This document shows positions 46,684 through 55,608 of a DNA stretch of 64,000 nt, piece by piece (the stretch's first letter is position 1; every line of letters starts with the position of its first letter). The notes under the pieces were generated by a model, which saw only the letters and a list, made by a program, of their open reading frames with translations, had not been told where the DNA came from and ran no database searches. A program made the translations under genes and the position numbers. The stretch lies in NCBI RefSeq assembly GCF_008710095.1, contig NZ_VYKJ01000015.1, positions 62,001 through 126,000 on the forward strand. Reading direction: 5' to 3'. The stretch is from Affinibrenneria salicis (GTDB lineage Bacteria > Pseudomonadota > Gammaproteobacteria > Enterobacterales > Enterobacteriaceae).

Positions 46684-47561
46684 CAGCGATCTCCGTGGTC
46701 GGGACGGCGCAGCATCTGCCACGCATAGCCGAGGCTCAGTGCGCCGGCGAACAGCAGCATGATCACCGCGGCGGCGCTGGCCAGGCCGAGATTGAAAAAT
46801 TTGAAGCCCTGCTGGTAGATGTAGAGCGACAGCGTTTCGGTCGCGTAGCCGGGGCCGCCGCCGGTCAGCGCGTACACCTTGTCGAACAGTTTAAAGGTGT
46901 CGATGGAGCGCAGCAGCAGCGCCAGCATCAGCGGCTGGCGGATCAGCGGCAGGATGATGTGCCATAACTGGCGCCAGCGGTTGGCGCCGTCGCTCTGCGC
47001 CGCTTCCAGCACCTCTTTCGGAATCGACTGCAGTCCGGCCAGGATGATCAGGCAGGCCATCGGCGTCCACTGCCAGATATCGACCAGCATTACCGACAGC
47101 AGCGCCAGTTGCGGACTGGAGAGCCACTCCAGCGGCATTAGCCCCAGCGCGCGCAAACAGCTGTTCAGCAGGCCGAAATCATAGTGAAACCATACTCGCC
47201 AGATTGCCGAGCAGACGAGGGTGGAGAGCATCATAGGATAAATCAGCAGGCTGAGTATCCACTGCCGCCCGCGGAACGGACGGTAGAGCAGCAGCGCCAG
47301 ACCGAGGCCCAGACCGACCTGGATCAGTGAACCGGCGATGGAAAAACTCAGCGTGTTTTTCAGACTGGTGGTGAAAAACCAGTCGCTGAACAGCTCGCGG
47401 TAGTTATCCCAGCCGGCCCACTCGCGGCTGGCGGCGGCGTAATCGACGTGGCTGAACGAATAGATCAGCATCTGGCCGATGGGGTAAAGCGTTAGCGCCG
47501 CCAGCAGCATGACGGCGGGCAGGAGCAGCGCCAGACGCTGCCGGCGCGAATCAAATAGCAT
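46683..47561 (-). CDS. ABC permease (MalF/UgpA type)
   Basis: A 292-residue permease with six helices; N-terminal LLLPAVMLLAALTLYPIGQ, EAA loop LEAAQSDGANRWRQLWHI and GGGPGYATETLSLYIY are typical. Partner of the overlapping MalG-type permease. 45 bp separate it from the binding-protein gene. Confidence 0.9.
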   Translation of the reverse strand: MLFDSRRQRLALLLPAVMLLAALTLYPIGQMLIYSFSHVDYAAASREWAGWDNYRELFSDWFFTTSLKNTLSFSIAGSLIQVGLGLGLALLLYRPFRGRQWILSLLIYPMMLSTLVCSAIWRVWFHYDFGLLNSCLRALGLMPLEWLSSPQLALLSVMLVDIWQWTPMACLIILAGLQSIPKEVLEAAQSDGANRWRQLWHIILPLIRQPLMLALLLRSIDTFKLFDKVYALTGGGPGYATETLSLYIYQQGFKFFNLGLASAAAVIMLLFAGALSLGYAWQMLRRPDHGDR

Positions 47562-47606
47562 GACCTTTCCTTAGCGCGGCGAAGAAAGCGTCTCTTCGCC
47601 CGCCGG

Positions 47607-48836
47607 TTATTTCAGTATCCGGGTGATTTTTTGGTTTGCCTGCTGCAGAGCGACCTCTGCCGGCATCTGATCCATCAGCGCCAGCTGCAGATAATCGCCG
47701 AGAATACTTTCGATCTGCTGCCAGTTTTTAACCCGCGGCCGGGCTTTGCCGGACTCCAGCGCGCTCAGCTGCGCCGGATACCAGCGCCAGGCGTCCAGCA
47801 CCTGGCGATCCTGATAGACGCTGCGGCGGGTGGGCGGCAAGCCGAGTTCCAGCGCCAGCGCCTTCTGATTTTCCGCGCTGGTCAGATAGCGCAGAAACGC
47901 CTGAGCCAGTTCGCTATGCTGGCTCTTGCTGGTCAGCGCCATCTGCCAGATGCCCAGCATCGGCGACGGGCCGGCGACCTGACCGGGCGCGGGCTGCATC
48001 TCCACTTTGCCCACCACCCGCGATTTGGCCGGATCGTCGAACGGGGCCACCCAGGCGGGCCAGACTTCCAGCGCCATGGCGGCTTTGCCCTGTTCCATCG
48101 TCTGACGCACATCGGCGGCGTTATAGACATCCACTCCGGTCGGCGCCAGCGGTTTCAGCGCCTTAAAGGTTCGCAGCGCTTCCAGCGCGGCGGGCGAATC
48201 CAGCACGGCTTTACCGTCTTTGATCACGTCGCCGTCGTAAGCCCACAGGATCGGCATAAAAGCGGAAACGATCGGGTTGCCCTTCATACCGCGAAACACC
48301 ACGCCCGCAGTGCCTGGCTCTTTCTGCTGCAGCGTGGCGGCGCTGCTGAGTACTTCCCGCCAGCTGGTCGGGGCGGGCAGTTGATGTTTATCGAACAGAT
48401 CCTTGCGGATGGCGAACATTTCCACGTTGCCGACCACCGGCAGGCTGTAGACCGGGCCGCTATGTTCCGGCACGCGTCCAACCGCCATAACGGCCGGGAT
48501 AAAGTCATTGTCCTGCAGGCTGGCCGGCAGGGGTTGCAGCCAGCCGTTGCCGGCGAATTCCGGGCTCCAGCTGTCGTCCATCAACACCAGATCATAGGCG
48601 GACGCGTTTTCACGCAGGGAGATGACCAGTTTTTCATACAGACTGGCGTAGGGCAGCTTAAGAAGTTCGATCTCTTTACCCGGATGCTGTTGTTGAAAAC
48701 GCGCCAGCGTGCTGTCCAGGGCCTTGCCATAGACATCGTCGCGGCCCGCGATGACCAGATCGGCCGCACCGCAGGTCAGGCTGATTAGCAGGCCGGAAGC
48801 AAGCATCAGTCGGGAAAAATAGTTTTTGCCAAACAT
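47607..48836 (-). CDS. ABC sugar-binding protein (family 1)
   Basis: A 409-residue periplasmic solute-binding protein with a signal peptide ending near SLTCGA-ADL. DVYGKALDSTLARFQQQHPG, YDLVLMDDSWSPEF and GKAAMALEVWPAWV are family-typical. The cysteine near the cleavage site is not in a good lipobox, so it is probably soluble. First gene of a six-gene operon (binding protein, two permeases, ATPase, MBL-fold hydrolase, LacI repressor); the operator palindrome is 22 bp upstream. Confidence 0.9.
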   Translation of the reverse strand: MFGKNYFSRLMLASGLLISLTCGAADLVIAGRDDVYGKALDSTLARFQQQHPGKEIELLKLPYASLYEKLVISLRENASAYDLVLMDDSWSPEFAGNGWLQPLPASLQDNDFIPAVMAVGRVPEHSGPVYSLPVVGNVEMFAIRKDLFDKHQLPAPTSWREVLSSAATLQQKEPGTAGVVFRGMKGNPIVSAFMPILWAYDGDVIKDGKAVLDSPAALEALRTFKALKPLAPTGVDVYNAADVRQTMEQGKAAMALEVWPAWVAPFDDPAKSRVVGKVEMQPAPGQVAGPSPMLGIWQMALTSKSQHSELAQAFLRYLTSAENQKALALELGLPPTRRSVYQDRQVLDAWRWYPAQLSALESGKARPRVKNWQQIESILGDYLQLALMDQMPAEVALQQANQKITRILK

Positions 48837-48857
48837 GGGAGGCGCCTCGTCGAGTTG

Positions 48858-48875
48858 TGTGCATACGTTTGCACA
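48858..48875. promoter_or_regulatory. LacI-type operator for the ABC/MBL operon
   Basis: TGTGCATACGTTTGCACA has perfect 6-bp arms TGTGCA/TGCACA around a TACGTT centre, the classic LacI/GalR-family form, 22 bp before the binding-protein start. The operon's last gene is a LacI regulator. Confidence 0.75.
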
Positions 48876-48984
48876 GGCGCTATCTTTACCGGGAAAAATG
48901 ACAGCAGCATGAAAAGCAGATGAACAAACCGTTGTACCGTCCGGCGCCGGAATCGGGGGGCGCCGGTATTGTTAACGGAGGGCG

Positions 48985-49692
48985 TTAACGCGCGATCAGC
49001 CGGTTCCTGCCCTGGCGTTTTGCCTCGTAGAGCGCGGCGTCGGCCGCCTGATACAGGACGCTGAAGTTACTCTGCCCGCCGGCGGCGCTGATGCCGAAGC
49101 TGACCGTGACCCGACGCTGGGGCAGAGGCGACAGCGGGGTTTCGTTCAGGCTGGCGTGAATGGTCTGCGCCAGTTCGACCGCCTGCGTCAGGCCGCCGCC
49201 GGCCAGCAGAATGGTAAATTCCTCGCCGCCGATCCGCCCGATATGGCCGCGATCCTGCACCAGTTGACGGATACGCGCGATCAGCGCGCAGATCACGGCA
49301 TCGCCGGTCGGATGGCCGTAGCTGTCGTTAATCTGTTTGAAATGATCGATATCCAGCAGGATCAGCGCCGCCCGTCCCTGTTCCAGCGCCCGGCCGATCC
49401 GATCGATAATCGCCCCGCGGTTATACACGTCGGTCAGCGGATCGTGCGTCGCTTTGTATTCCAGCGCCACCGTCAACTGATGCAGCTGGCTGTTCAGCCG
49501 GTTCAGTTCCCGCTCGGCCCGGTCGCTGCGCGATATCAGACGCTGCGATTCCCGCACCAGCCGCTGATAGTGTTCAGTCAGCGCCAGCAGCGTATCGCGG
49601 TAGAAGTCGGCGGGCATATCCTGGCTGCTGGCGACGCCGCGCGCCGCCAGCAGGATGTCATACTCCATGGTAAACAGTTCCCTGCTGCTCAT
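48985..49692 (-). CDS. siaD: SiaD-type diguanylate cyclase
   Basis: A 235-residue cytoplasmic protein. Residues about 35-80 form a coiled coil, then a GGDEF domain with THDPLTDVYNRGAI, DIDHFKQINDSYGH and the active loop RIGGEEFTIL. It should make cyclic di-GMP. The RxxD inhibitory site normally five residues before GGEEF is absent (QDRG there), so product inhibition may be lost. It is last in a siaABCD-ordered operon; in Pseudomonas, dephosphorylated SiaC binds and activates SiaD. GGAG lies six bases before ATG 49692. Confidence 0.9.
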   Translation of the reverse strand: MSSRELFTMEYDILLAARGVASSQDMPADFYRDTLLALTEHYQRLVRESQRLISRSDRAERELNRLNSQLHQLTVALEYKATHDPLTDVYNRGAIIDRIGRALEQGRAALILLDIDHFKQINDSYGHPTGDAVICALIARIRQLVQDRGHIGRIGGEEFTILLAGGGLTQAVELAQTIHASLNETPLSPLPQRRVTVSFGISAAGGQSNFSVLYQAADAALYEAKRQGRNRLIAR

Positions 49693-49695
49693 CGG

Positions 49696-50121
49696 TTACT
49701 CCAGCGCGTGAGGGTGAAAAGCAAGAGCGGGAAAATCGATATGCAATTCTTCGCCGAATTCCCCGGTAATATCGTCTTCCTGATGGTAATACCAGTGCAA
49801 CGCAATGCTCAGTCCCCGTTCGGCCGCCTGATTGAGTACGCTAAACAGGCTGAATAACATTTTGGTGCTGGAACTATTGAAATAGGTGAGGGAGACATGG
49901 ATTTCGAGCGGCGGCAGATCGGCATCGTTAAGCCCGGATTCGCTCAACTGGTCGAGGAAGTCCTGCAGGCTGGCGACGATCGGGCGATAAAACGCCGCCG
50001 CGTTTTCAGGGTAGGACTCGCCGGAAAGCATCAGATGATGGCGGCCGAAGCTGAAGTTCACCGCCGGGGTGCAGGCGGTGGCGACGATGTTCAGGTCACT
50101 GATGTTAAGCGCGTTGCTCAT
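49696..50121 (-). CDS. siaC: SiaC-type regulatory phosphoprotein (DUF1987)
   Basis: A 141-residue single-domain protein of the SiaC/DUF1987 family. The SLTYFNSSSTKMLFSLF segment carries the Ser/Thr phosphorylation region, matching the P. aeruginosa SiaC site around Thr68. In that system SiaB phosphorylates SiaC, SiaA removes the phosphate, and unmodified SiaC activates SiaD. Spacing to siaB is 1 bp and to siaD 3 bp, so all are translated together. Confidence 0.9.
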   Translation of the reverse strand: MSNALNISDLNIVATACTPAVNFSFGRHHLMLSGESYPENAAAFYRPIVASLQDFLDQLSESGLNDADLPPLEIHVSLTYFNSSSTKMLFSLFSVLNQAAERGLSIALHWYYHQEDDITGEFGEELHIDFPALAFHPHALE

Positions 50122-50122
50122 G

Positions 50123-50677
50123 TTAAATGATTACCTTGAGGGAAAACGTGGACAGTCCGCTGACGGCGTTGGCGTGAAAGGTGAACGCTAACGGTTCGCT
50201 GGCGTCTCTGGCTACCGTCAGCAGACCGATATCCGCTCCTTTGCTCCATGCCGGCGTTTCATCGCGCAGCGAAGCCTGCCAGGCGCGTTTGATTTCCGCC
50301 TGACTCATGGTGCTCAACGGCTCCAGATGGCTGCGCAGCCTTTCGATATCCTGCGCCTGCACCGGGTTGGCGCACAGCAGGACATATTTGCCGTCGTGCT
50401 GACTCATGCACACGGAGCCATGCCGCACTTCGTCCGTCTGGTCGGCGGCAGTCAGGCGATCGGCGGAATAGCGGGTGATGTTTTGCACCACTTCGATAAA
50501 GGTTGAAAACACCCTGCGCCGAACGCCCGGCGGAATCTGCTGCTTTTCGAACTGCAGTCGCAGGGTTTCCGCCAGCGAACTGATAATGTTTTGTGAAAAA
50601 TAGCCAACGTAGTACAGCGTAATATCACGCTGACGGGTGGCGCTGAAGATTTCAGCGTAAGGGTTATCTGACGGCAT
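50123..50677 (-). CDS. siaB: SiaB-type protein kinase
   Basis: A 184-residue kinase of the SiaB family (GHKL-like ATPase fold). The N-box-like FIEVVQNITRYS and a later KGADIGLLTVAR glycine motif are visible. It would phosphorylate SiaC, switching off the cyclase. Start ATG 50677 is 14 bp after siaA; the longer frame to 50725 overlaps siaA and lacks family similarity. Confidence 0.87.
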   Translation of the reverse strand: MPSDNPYAEIFSATRQRDITLYYVGYFSQNIISSLAETLRLQFEKQQIPPGVRRRVFSTFIEVVQNITRYSADRLTAADQTDEVRHGSVCMSQHDGKYVLLCANPVQAQDIERLRSHLEPLSTMSQAEIKRAWQASLRDETPAWSKGADIGLLTVARDASEPLAFTFHANAVSGLSTFSLKVII

Positions 50678-50691
50678 AAAACGGCACCTGG

Positions 50692-51942
50692 TTAGACACA
50701 TTGCTGCGCATATCTGAATCCCCAAAACGTCAGATCGTCACGTCGGGTCTGCTGTCCCTGATAATCGGCATGCTCCCGCAATAGCTGGCGGGCAAGCTCC
50801 TGCATGGGATGAGATTGATGCCGCAGCAGCGCGTCCTTCAGCCGCTGCCTGCCGTACATAATATGGCGCTTGCCGCCGATCTGATCGGTCAGGCCGTCGG
50901 TAGAGGTAAAGAAGAGATCCCGTTCGTGCAGCGGACGGGTAAAGCTGGGCCAGCGGTAATCGTATGGGGTCTCGCTATAGCCGATCCCCATGCGATCGTT
51001 TTCCAGCGCGATAATCTGATCGCTTTCCGGCGTAAGGATAAAGGCCGGCATTCTGGCGCTGGCCCAGGTGAGACTCTGCGCGCGACGATCGACGAAGACG
51101 ATGATCGCATCGCAACCGTCGTTGGAGCGGCTTTTCTGCCGCAGCTGGCCGTCGCCGCTCTGGCCCAGGGTATCTTTAATATGCTGATTGATGCAGGGCA
51201 GCAGATGTGCGGGACTGGTCGCGCCGTGCAGCGCAATGGCCTGTTCCAGCGCCGAGGCGAAGATCAGCGTCATAAAGGCGCCGGGCACGCCATGGCCGGT
51301 GCAGTCGGCCAGCGCGCATAGCCATCCCTGGTCGACCGACTTAAAGTAGTAACTGTCGCCGCCCACGCAGTCGCGCGGTTGCCACTGCAGGCACCAGTCT
51401 GTCAGTTCATTGGCCATGGCGTGGCGCGACGGAGAGAGCATCGAGGCCTGAATCACGCTGGCGTATTCGATGCTCTGCATAATCTGTTGATGCTGACGCA
51501 CGTGAATATCGGCGACCGCCTTGATCAGATCGATGCCTGAGCCGATGCCGAGATAGCGGCCGTTTTCACAGATGATAAAGCCGTCGGTCAGTGTTTTATC
51601 GCCGGATACCACCGTCTTGCCGGCCACCTCGCCGAGCGTCGCGTCGGCGTCGACGATGAGCGGGTTTTTATCCATAAAGGCAATACAGCTCTTTTTATCG
51701 TATAGCTCATGGAAAAATGGCCGCGCCATCTGGGACAGGAAGATATGCCGGTTAATCAGGCCGAACGGTCGCCCGTCCTCCACCACCGGCAGACTGGTCA
51801 GGTGTTTGTGCGTATTAAACAGCTTGAGCACCGTGATGTTATCCGTGTCGGGGGAAACATCGGGCGTGAACAGGCAGAGATCCCGTGCCGTGGGGGAGCC
51901 CTGGGGGTGAGCCGCGTTGTTAACCGCAGATAAGGCCATCAT
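50692..51942 (-). CDS. siaA: SiaA-like PP2C phosphatase with N-terminal CBS domains
   Basis: A 416-residue protein with no transmembrane segment. Residues about 20-150 look like a CBS pair (LTSLPVVEDGRPFGLINRH, then GFIICENGRYLGIGSGID). Residues about 190-410 are a SpoIIE/PP2C phosphatase with the metal-binding aspartates in DCVGGDSYYF, LADCTGHGVPGAFM and FFTSTDGLTDQIGG. It would dephosphorylate SiaC and so raise c-di-GMP. In Pseudomonas SiaA has a membrane sensor with HAMP; here a cytoplasmic, perhaps nucleotide-sensing, module replaces it. AGGTAACG precedes the paired ATGs at 51942/51939. Confidence 0.87.
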   Translation of the reverse strand: MMALSAVNNAAHPQGSPTARDLCLFTPDVSPDTDNITVLKLFNTHKHLTSLPVVEDGRPFGLINRHIFLSQMARPFFHELYDKKSCIAFMDKNPLIVDADATLGEVAGKTVVSGDKTLTDGFIICENGRYLGIGSGIDLIKAVADIHVRQHQQIMQSIEYASVIQASMLSPSRHAMANELTDWCLQWQPRDCVGGDSYYFKSVDQGWLCALADCTGHGVPGAFMTLIFASALEQAIALHGATSPAHLLPCINQHIKDTLGQSGDGQLRQKSRSNDGCDAIIVFVDRRAQSLTWASARMPAFILTPESDQIIALENDRMGIGYSETPYDYRWPSFTRPLHERDLFFTSTDGLTDQIGGKRHIMYGRQRLKDALLRHQSHPMQELARQLLREHADYQGQQTRRDDLTFWGFRYAQQCV

Positions 51943-52168
51943 CGTTACCTGTGCGCCGACAAAAAGTCTGGACGAATCATAGCGCTGTCAGATGAATAAA
52001 TGATGACATCCGCACGGCCGGCGCGGCAGTTTCAGCGCGCGCCGCCAGGCATCTGCAGCACGACCTGATTCCGCCAGGCGACCCCGGAATACAGGGTGAG
52101 CCGCACGAGGTATTTACACACCGGTTTGTCGCAGGGGGCCGGTTTGATGGGGTTCGCGACGTCGCGTT

Positions 52169-53287
52169 TTAGCGCTTAATGCGCGCCTGATATAGCTGTT
52201 GCTCGCTGAGCGGCTGATTAAGTTGCCCGTCCAGCAGCAGCCTGAGATTGCGCGCGATCAGATCGATCGGGTCTTCGAAGGTGCCGAGCAGTTGAAAATC
52301 CGTCACCGGCATCGGATGGTAGTTTAATCGCGATTTGCCGCTGTAGCTGGTCGATTCGTCGCTGGTGCCCATCGGCGTCTGCATATAGGCGCTTGCCCGC
52401 GCATGCGTAATAACGTTGGCCACCAGCAGCGTGCGGGAATGCATGGCTTTCTGGTTATAGATATAGCCCGGATCGGCCTGCTTATCCCAGATCGGTTTGA
52501 CCAGAATCATATGCAGGGTGTTTATCCCTTGCCGGCTCAGATCGCCTATCAGATTAAGCTGCCCGCGATTGATGCCGAAATAGAGCGTCTGGCGCTGCCT
52601 GTCCTGCGCCGGAAACTTGTGCTTAAGCTCCAGTTCCCAGTACCTGTCGCGGTATTCGATAATCCGGTCCAAATCCCACACCCATGTGAAGAAGGGCTGA
52701 ATGACGAAATTTTTCAGCACCCGATTGAGCAGCACCTCATTAATAAAATCCTGCTCATTGGGAAATGCCGTCGGCAGACGGCCCCAGACCGCGCTGATTT
52801 GTCGGTCGCGATTGCGCACCGGATCGGCAATCTCCGTAAAAGGGATGTCGCGCAGCCGGCGTTTGTTCTGTAGCCAGGCCTGTAGCGGCATTTCTATATC
52901 GCTCCGGCCGGGTCGGTGGGCGAAGAAAGTCATCGCGGCGGCGTCATAGCGCACGAGGAACGTGGTGAGCGGCGCGATGCGCTGCAGGGTGGCGATATAG
53001 TTCCGGCTGCTGGCCGACGGCCGGCGATCCCAGATGAAGATCGCGCGCGGAAAGCGCTGCCTGCCTTCCGGACGCTGCTGGCAGATAATGGTGACCACGT
53101 CGAGCTGCTTTATATCCTGCGTCGACAGGCGATCGGCATACTCCATTGCGATCGGCTCGATCTGCAGTCCTTCCAGCGTCTGGTGCTTATCGTGGCTCAG
53201 GATGGCGAACTGAATATTGCGCTGATGCAGGTCCAGCCTGGAAAGCGGCGTCAGGCCGTCGATCGGGGTCAGGGTCTCAATATTCAT
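52169..53287 (-). CDS. Unrecognised protein with PD-(D/E)XK nuclease-like motif
   Basis: A 372-residue soluble protein I do not recognise. Around residues 203-224 the pattern WVWDLDRII ... YWELELKHKFP places an Asp about 13 residues before E-L-K, flanked by hydrophobic strands, as in PD-(D/E)XK nucleases; a helix with Glu (FINEVLLNRV, about 182) precedes it. QTLYFGINRGQLNLIG and TLHMILVKPIWDK follow. It is the third gene after dcm and vsr on the same strand, 90 bp beyond vsr. A restriction enzyme partner or another DNA-processing role is plausible; both are inference. The ribosome site is weak. Confidence 0.6.
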   Translation of the reverse strand: MNIETLTPIDGLTPLSRLDLHQRNIQFAILSHDKHQTLEGLQIEPIAMEYADRLSTQDIKQLDVVTIICQQRPEGRQRFPRAIFIWDRRPSASSRNYIATLQRIAPLTTFLVRYDAAAMTFFAHRPGRSDIEMPLQAWLQNKRRLRDIPFTEIADPVRNRDRQISAVWGRLPTAFPNEQDFINEVLLNRVLKNFVIQPFFTWVWDLDRIIEYRDRYWELELKHKFPAQDRQRQTLYFGINRGQLNLIGDLSRQGINTLHMILVKPIWDKQADPGYIYNQKAMHSRTLLVANVITHARASAYMQTPMGTSDESTSYSGKSRLNYHPMPVTDFQLLGTFEDPIDLIARNLRLLLDGQLNQPLSEQQLYQARIKR

Positions 53288-53377
53288 AGCGTTACTCGCG
53301 TTGACGTGGAACGCTATGATAAGCGAAAGCGGGGGTTTTCTGTAGCGCTGGCGAGCGGATAGCGGAGCGTTTGCGGA

Positions 53378-53869
53378 CTAATCCGCATCGTCGGCCGGCA
53401 AAGCGAACGGATGAATGCCCTGCGTATCGATCTGCGCGTGGCCGTCGCTGGCGCACAGCCACTCTTCGATGCGTTCGCTCAGCGCATTATCATCCAGTTT
53501 CAGACGGCCGCGCAGCGCGCACTCCCAGACAATAAGGACCTTCCAGCCCTGTTGCGCCAGGGTGCGCATCACTTCCCGGTCGCGCCTGACGTTGGCGCCG
53601 ATTTTGTTCAGCCAGAACTCGGTGCGGGTGGCCGGCACCTTAAACAGATAGCACCGATGATAATGCCAGAAACAGCCGTGCGAAAAAACGATGGCCCGGT
53701 AGTCGTCCAGCACGAAGTCGGGTTTGCCGCATAGCTCGCCGACCTGCATGCGATAAGTGAGCCCCAACTGGTCGAAGACCGCCGCCAGCCGCTTTTCTAT
53801 CGCCGTATCGCTGTTGCGAATGGCGCGCATATTCTTGCTGCGGGTGGCGGGATTATGCACATCGGCCAT
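53378..53869 (-). CDS. vsr: Very-short-patch-repair endonuclease
   Basis: A 163-residue Vsr endonuclease. MADVHNPATRSKNMRAI, DFVLDDYRAIVFSHGCFWH (catalytic Asp and zinc His/Cys) and FKVPATRTEFWLNKI match E. coli Vsr (156 aa). It nicks 5' of T in T:G mismatches made by deamination of Dcm-methylated cytosine, starting repair. It starts 7 bp after dcm, the same pairing as in E. coli, though there the genes overlap. Confidence 0.96.
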   Translation of the reverse strand: MADVHNPATRSKNMRAIRNSDTAIEKRLAAVFDQLGLTYRMQVGELCGKPDFVLDDYRAIVFSHGCFWHYHRCYLFKVPATRTEFWLNKIGANVRRDREVMRTLAQQGWKVLIVWECALRGRLKLDDNALSERIEEWLCASDGHAQIDTQGIHPFALPADDAD

Positions 53870-53876
53870 ATTTTCC

Positions 53877-55304
53877 TCAGGCGACCTGATTTTCCTGCGC
53901 CGTCACCGCCCTGATGATATAGGGCTTCAGCAGGCGGGCGACGGCGGCGAACACCGGCACCACCACCGAGTTGCCGAACTGGCGGTAGGCTTGCGTATCG
54001 GAAACCGGAATATGAAACGCCGGGCCGTTCGGGGTTTCAAACCCCATCAGGCGCGCGCATTCGCGCGGCGTCAGGCGGCGCGGGCGGTTGGCCTGGTTGT
54101 GCGCATCGTCGAAATCCCGCTCGCCCAGCGCTTTATCCCAGCCGCGGTCCACCAGAATTTCCGAACCATCTTTATGGTAACGGGCGGACAACGTGCGCGC
54201 CACGCTGTTCGGGTTAGACGGGTCCACCAGGCCGAAACCGAAGCCGTTGCCCTTCGCCTGATGCTTGCGGGCGTAGTTATACAGATATTTCCACAGCAGC
54301 GGCGAGAGGACGTATTTACTGTCGACCTCCCGCTCCAACAGCTCGGCGAAGGTTGGGCGCCGCGCCGGGAAACAACTGCGGATATTCCTTAACGTGAAAT
54401 CGCGCCGGATATTTAAGTCGCGCCGAAAGCCGACCAGCACGATACGCTCGCGGTGCTGCGGCAGGAAATGCTGACCGTCGATGATCTTCGGGTCGTCGGC
54501 GCCGCTGGCGTCGGCGTCGGCCACGTCGTAGCCCAGCTCCGCCAGCGTCGACATAATGATCCTGAAGGTCTTGCCCTTGTCATGACTCTTCAGATTCTTG
54601 ACGTTTTCCAGCAGAAAGATCGCCGGCCTTTTGGCGGCGATGATCCGCGCGACGTCAAAGAACAGCGTGCCCTGCGCCTCGCACTCGAATCCGTGCGCCC
54701 GGCCGAGCGAATTTTTTTTGGAGACGCCGGCCAGCGAAAAAGGCTGGCAGGGGAACCCCGCCAGCAGCACGTCGTGATCGGGAATCTCGCGATCGATGTG
54801 TTCATAGGCCTGCTGCTCGCTGACCTGCGGCTGCTCGCTCAGGGTGATCTCGCGAATATCGGTATTGAACTTATGCTGCTGCGGATCGCAATACCAGTTG
54901 GCTTTATAGGTCCGCACCGCGTCTTTGTTCCATTCGCTGGTGAACACGCACTGGCCGCCGATATCCTCGAAGCCTTTGCGGATCCCGCCGATGCCGGCGA
55001 ACAGGTCGATAAAACGGAAAGCATAGTGCGGATGAGCCGGCGGAGGCGGCGGCAACATCCTTTCCAGCAGCGTGACCTCCACCTCGGTCAACGTCTTCTG
55101 CGTCGTTTTGCCGTTGAACCAGCGGTTGAGCGATTCGCGCGTCCAGTCATTCTGGCTGACCTTGCGCAGGATTTCGGCGAGAGCTTTCTGATCGTAAATT
55201 TCAAGCAGACGCCGAACCAGCGCCTTATCCTCCGCCAGGCGCTGCTGCTGCCTGATTTGCGCCTGTTGCAGAAGCTCCCCGGCGAGGGAATCAAACTCTT
55301 TCAT
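53877..55304 (-). CDS. dcm: DNA cytosine methyltransferase Dcm
   Basis: A 475-residue C5-cytosine methyltransferase close to E. coli Dcm (472 aa). Motif [17 protein letters not shown], motif [19 protein letters not shown] with catalytic Cys, motif VI ENVKNL, motif [14 protein letters not shown] and motif [12 protein letters not shown] are intact. The target is expected to be CCWGG. I prefer ATG 55304 over the in-frame TTG at 55307. The N-terminal 80 residues are the Dcm-specific domain. Together with vsr and an unknown nuclease-like gene it forms a three-gene leftward cluster. Confidence 0.95.
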   Translation of the reverse strand: MKEFDSLAGELLQQAQIRQQQRLAEDKALVRRLLEIYDQKALAEILRKVSQNDWTRESLNRWFNGKTTQKTLTEVEVTLLERMLPPPPPAHPHYAFRFIDLFAGIGGIRKGFEDIGGQCVFTSEWNKDAVRTYKANWYCDPQQHKFNTDIREITLSEQPQVSEQQAYEHIDREIPDHDVLLAGFPCQPFSLAGVSKKNSLGRAHGFECEAQGTLFFDVARIIAAKRPAIFLLENVKNLKSHDKGKTFRIIMSTLAELGYDVADADASGADDPKIIDGQHFLPQHRERIVLVGFRRDLNIRRDFTLRNIRSCFPARRPTFAELLEREVDSKYVLSPLLWKYLYNYARKHQAKGNGFGFGLVDPSNPNSVARTLSARYHKDGSEILVDRGWDKALGERDFDDAHNQANRPRRLTPRECARLMGFETPNGPAFHIPVSDTQAYRQFGNSVVVPVFAAVARLLKPYIIRAVTAQENQVA

Positions 55305-55608
55305 CAATTAACGACCATATATAGAGGGAAAAATCTGGTGATACTCTATCACTCGACTGACCCAGATTAAAGGCGCAACGCGCCGGTTAAAGCCGGCAGC
55401 CGCGCGGCGCATGACGGATAAAATGGTCGGCGGCGGCGCTCAGGCGGAGGTAAAGGGTGCATTCTGCGCGCCAGTCGCGCATCATAACCGACGATGCCGC
55501 AGCACAGGTTTGTGACGGGCAGGAGTGGGCGCCGGCGGTCTGAGGCCGATAGCGTATTGCCTGCATCGCCGGGCGGGCCTGCTGAACTATATTGAAAGGG
55601 TAATTGTG
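55305..55608. other. Divergent region between dcm and ansB
   Basis: About 300 bp. Near dcm it is AT-rich (probable dcm promoter). The right part must contain the ansB promoter; I see no clear FNR or CRP palindrome, sites that control ansB in E. coli. Confidence 0.4.
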
